64,000 nucleotides of DNA, from contig NZ_QJRC01000091.1 of NCBI RefSeq assembly GCF_013393325.1, positions 1 through 64,000 of the forward strand, written 5' to 3'. A program made the translations under genes and the position numbers. Under the pieces are notes generated by a model that saw only the letters and a list, made by a program, of their open reading frames with translations, ran no database searches and had not been told where the DNA came from. This stretch comes from Pseudomonas hunanensis. GTDB lineage: Bacteria > Pseudomonadota > Gammaproteobacteria > Pseudomonadales > Pseudomonadaceae. Each line of letters starts with the position of its first letter. Within the stretch, counting starts at the first letter, position 1. Below, piece after piece: positions 63,882 through 64,000 of this stretch.

Positions 63882-64000
63882 TTTCCATCCTGAACCTGAT
63901 ACCGTCCTTAAGTTCCAGCATAGAAGAACAGTACAGAAAGATGGAAAACCGGCGCTGAACGGTAGCACATCGCCGCCAGCGCCAGTTTATTGACTCAAGC

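Noticed and set aside
63900-63940. Possible LexA site near GAACAGTACAG
   Set aside because: The half-sites do not have the CTGT-N8-ACAG spacing; chance resemblance.

Overview
The window looks like the chromosome of a Pseudomonas putida-group bacterium. GC is high over most of it, and the conserved gene orders are pseudomonad: TPR lipoprotein-lolB-ispE-tRNA-Gln-prs-rplY-pth-ychF at the left, rimI-holD, mksFEB, creA-proB-obgE-rpmA-rplU-ispB, and fklB with its small neighbours at the right. The REP-type palindromes (GCTCCTACAGG / CGGGCAAGCCCG) also fit. The species call is inference from gene content; no database was searched.

Layout. (1) 1-1758: a type VI secretion cassette on AT-richer DNA: the 3' part of an hcp gene, a glycine-zipper effector candidate and a two-helix membrane immunity candidate, followed by a short relic of a second hcp (1758-1802). 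(2) 2103-8899: housekeeping genes for lipoprotein sorting, isoprenoid and PRPP synthesis, tRNA-Gln, ribosomal protein L25, peptidyl-tRNA hydrolase and YchF. (3) 9044-14449: a tightly coupled three-gene operon of two large P-loop (dynamin-like) proteins and a coiled-coil protein with a C-terminal membrane anchor. I recognise no named system here, and it is the best candidate in the window for something undescribed. (4) 14609-18561: TonB receptor-FecR-FecI. (5) 18680-29059: SulP transporter, a tripartite efflux pump (DUF2955/HlyD/NodT), AI-2E permease, CPA2 antiporter, PPK2, YcaC-like hydrolase and CorA/ZntB transporter. (6) 29169-33174: a second TonB receptor-FecR-FecI set. (7) 33375-36799: NTF2-like protein, NCS1 permease and aldehyde dehydrogenase in one apparent operon. 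(8) 36906-41123: mechanosensitive channel, then ada and alkA. (9) 41295-47188: a FecI/FecR pair without a receptor, two MFS transporters, an orphan FecR, tRNA-Met and a truncated FecR-like membrane protein, with several Fur-box-like sites. (10) 47225-63834: LysE and LysR, M15-like peptidase, rimI-holD, the MksFEB condensin, creA-proB, obgE, rpmA-rplU, ispB, yjdM, a small Fur-controlled gene, fklB and conserved small genes.

How it fits together. The core blocks serve translation, isoprenoid synthesis and chromosome organisation. Between them lies an iron-acquisition and regulation island: three ECF sigma factors, four full FecR proteins and one truncated one, two transducing TonB receptors, and six Fur-like boxes (five by fec-type genes, one by a small conserved gene near ispB). 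The T6SS cassette and the dynamin-like operon look like accessory insertions into otherwise conserved neighbourhoods.
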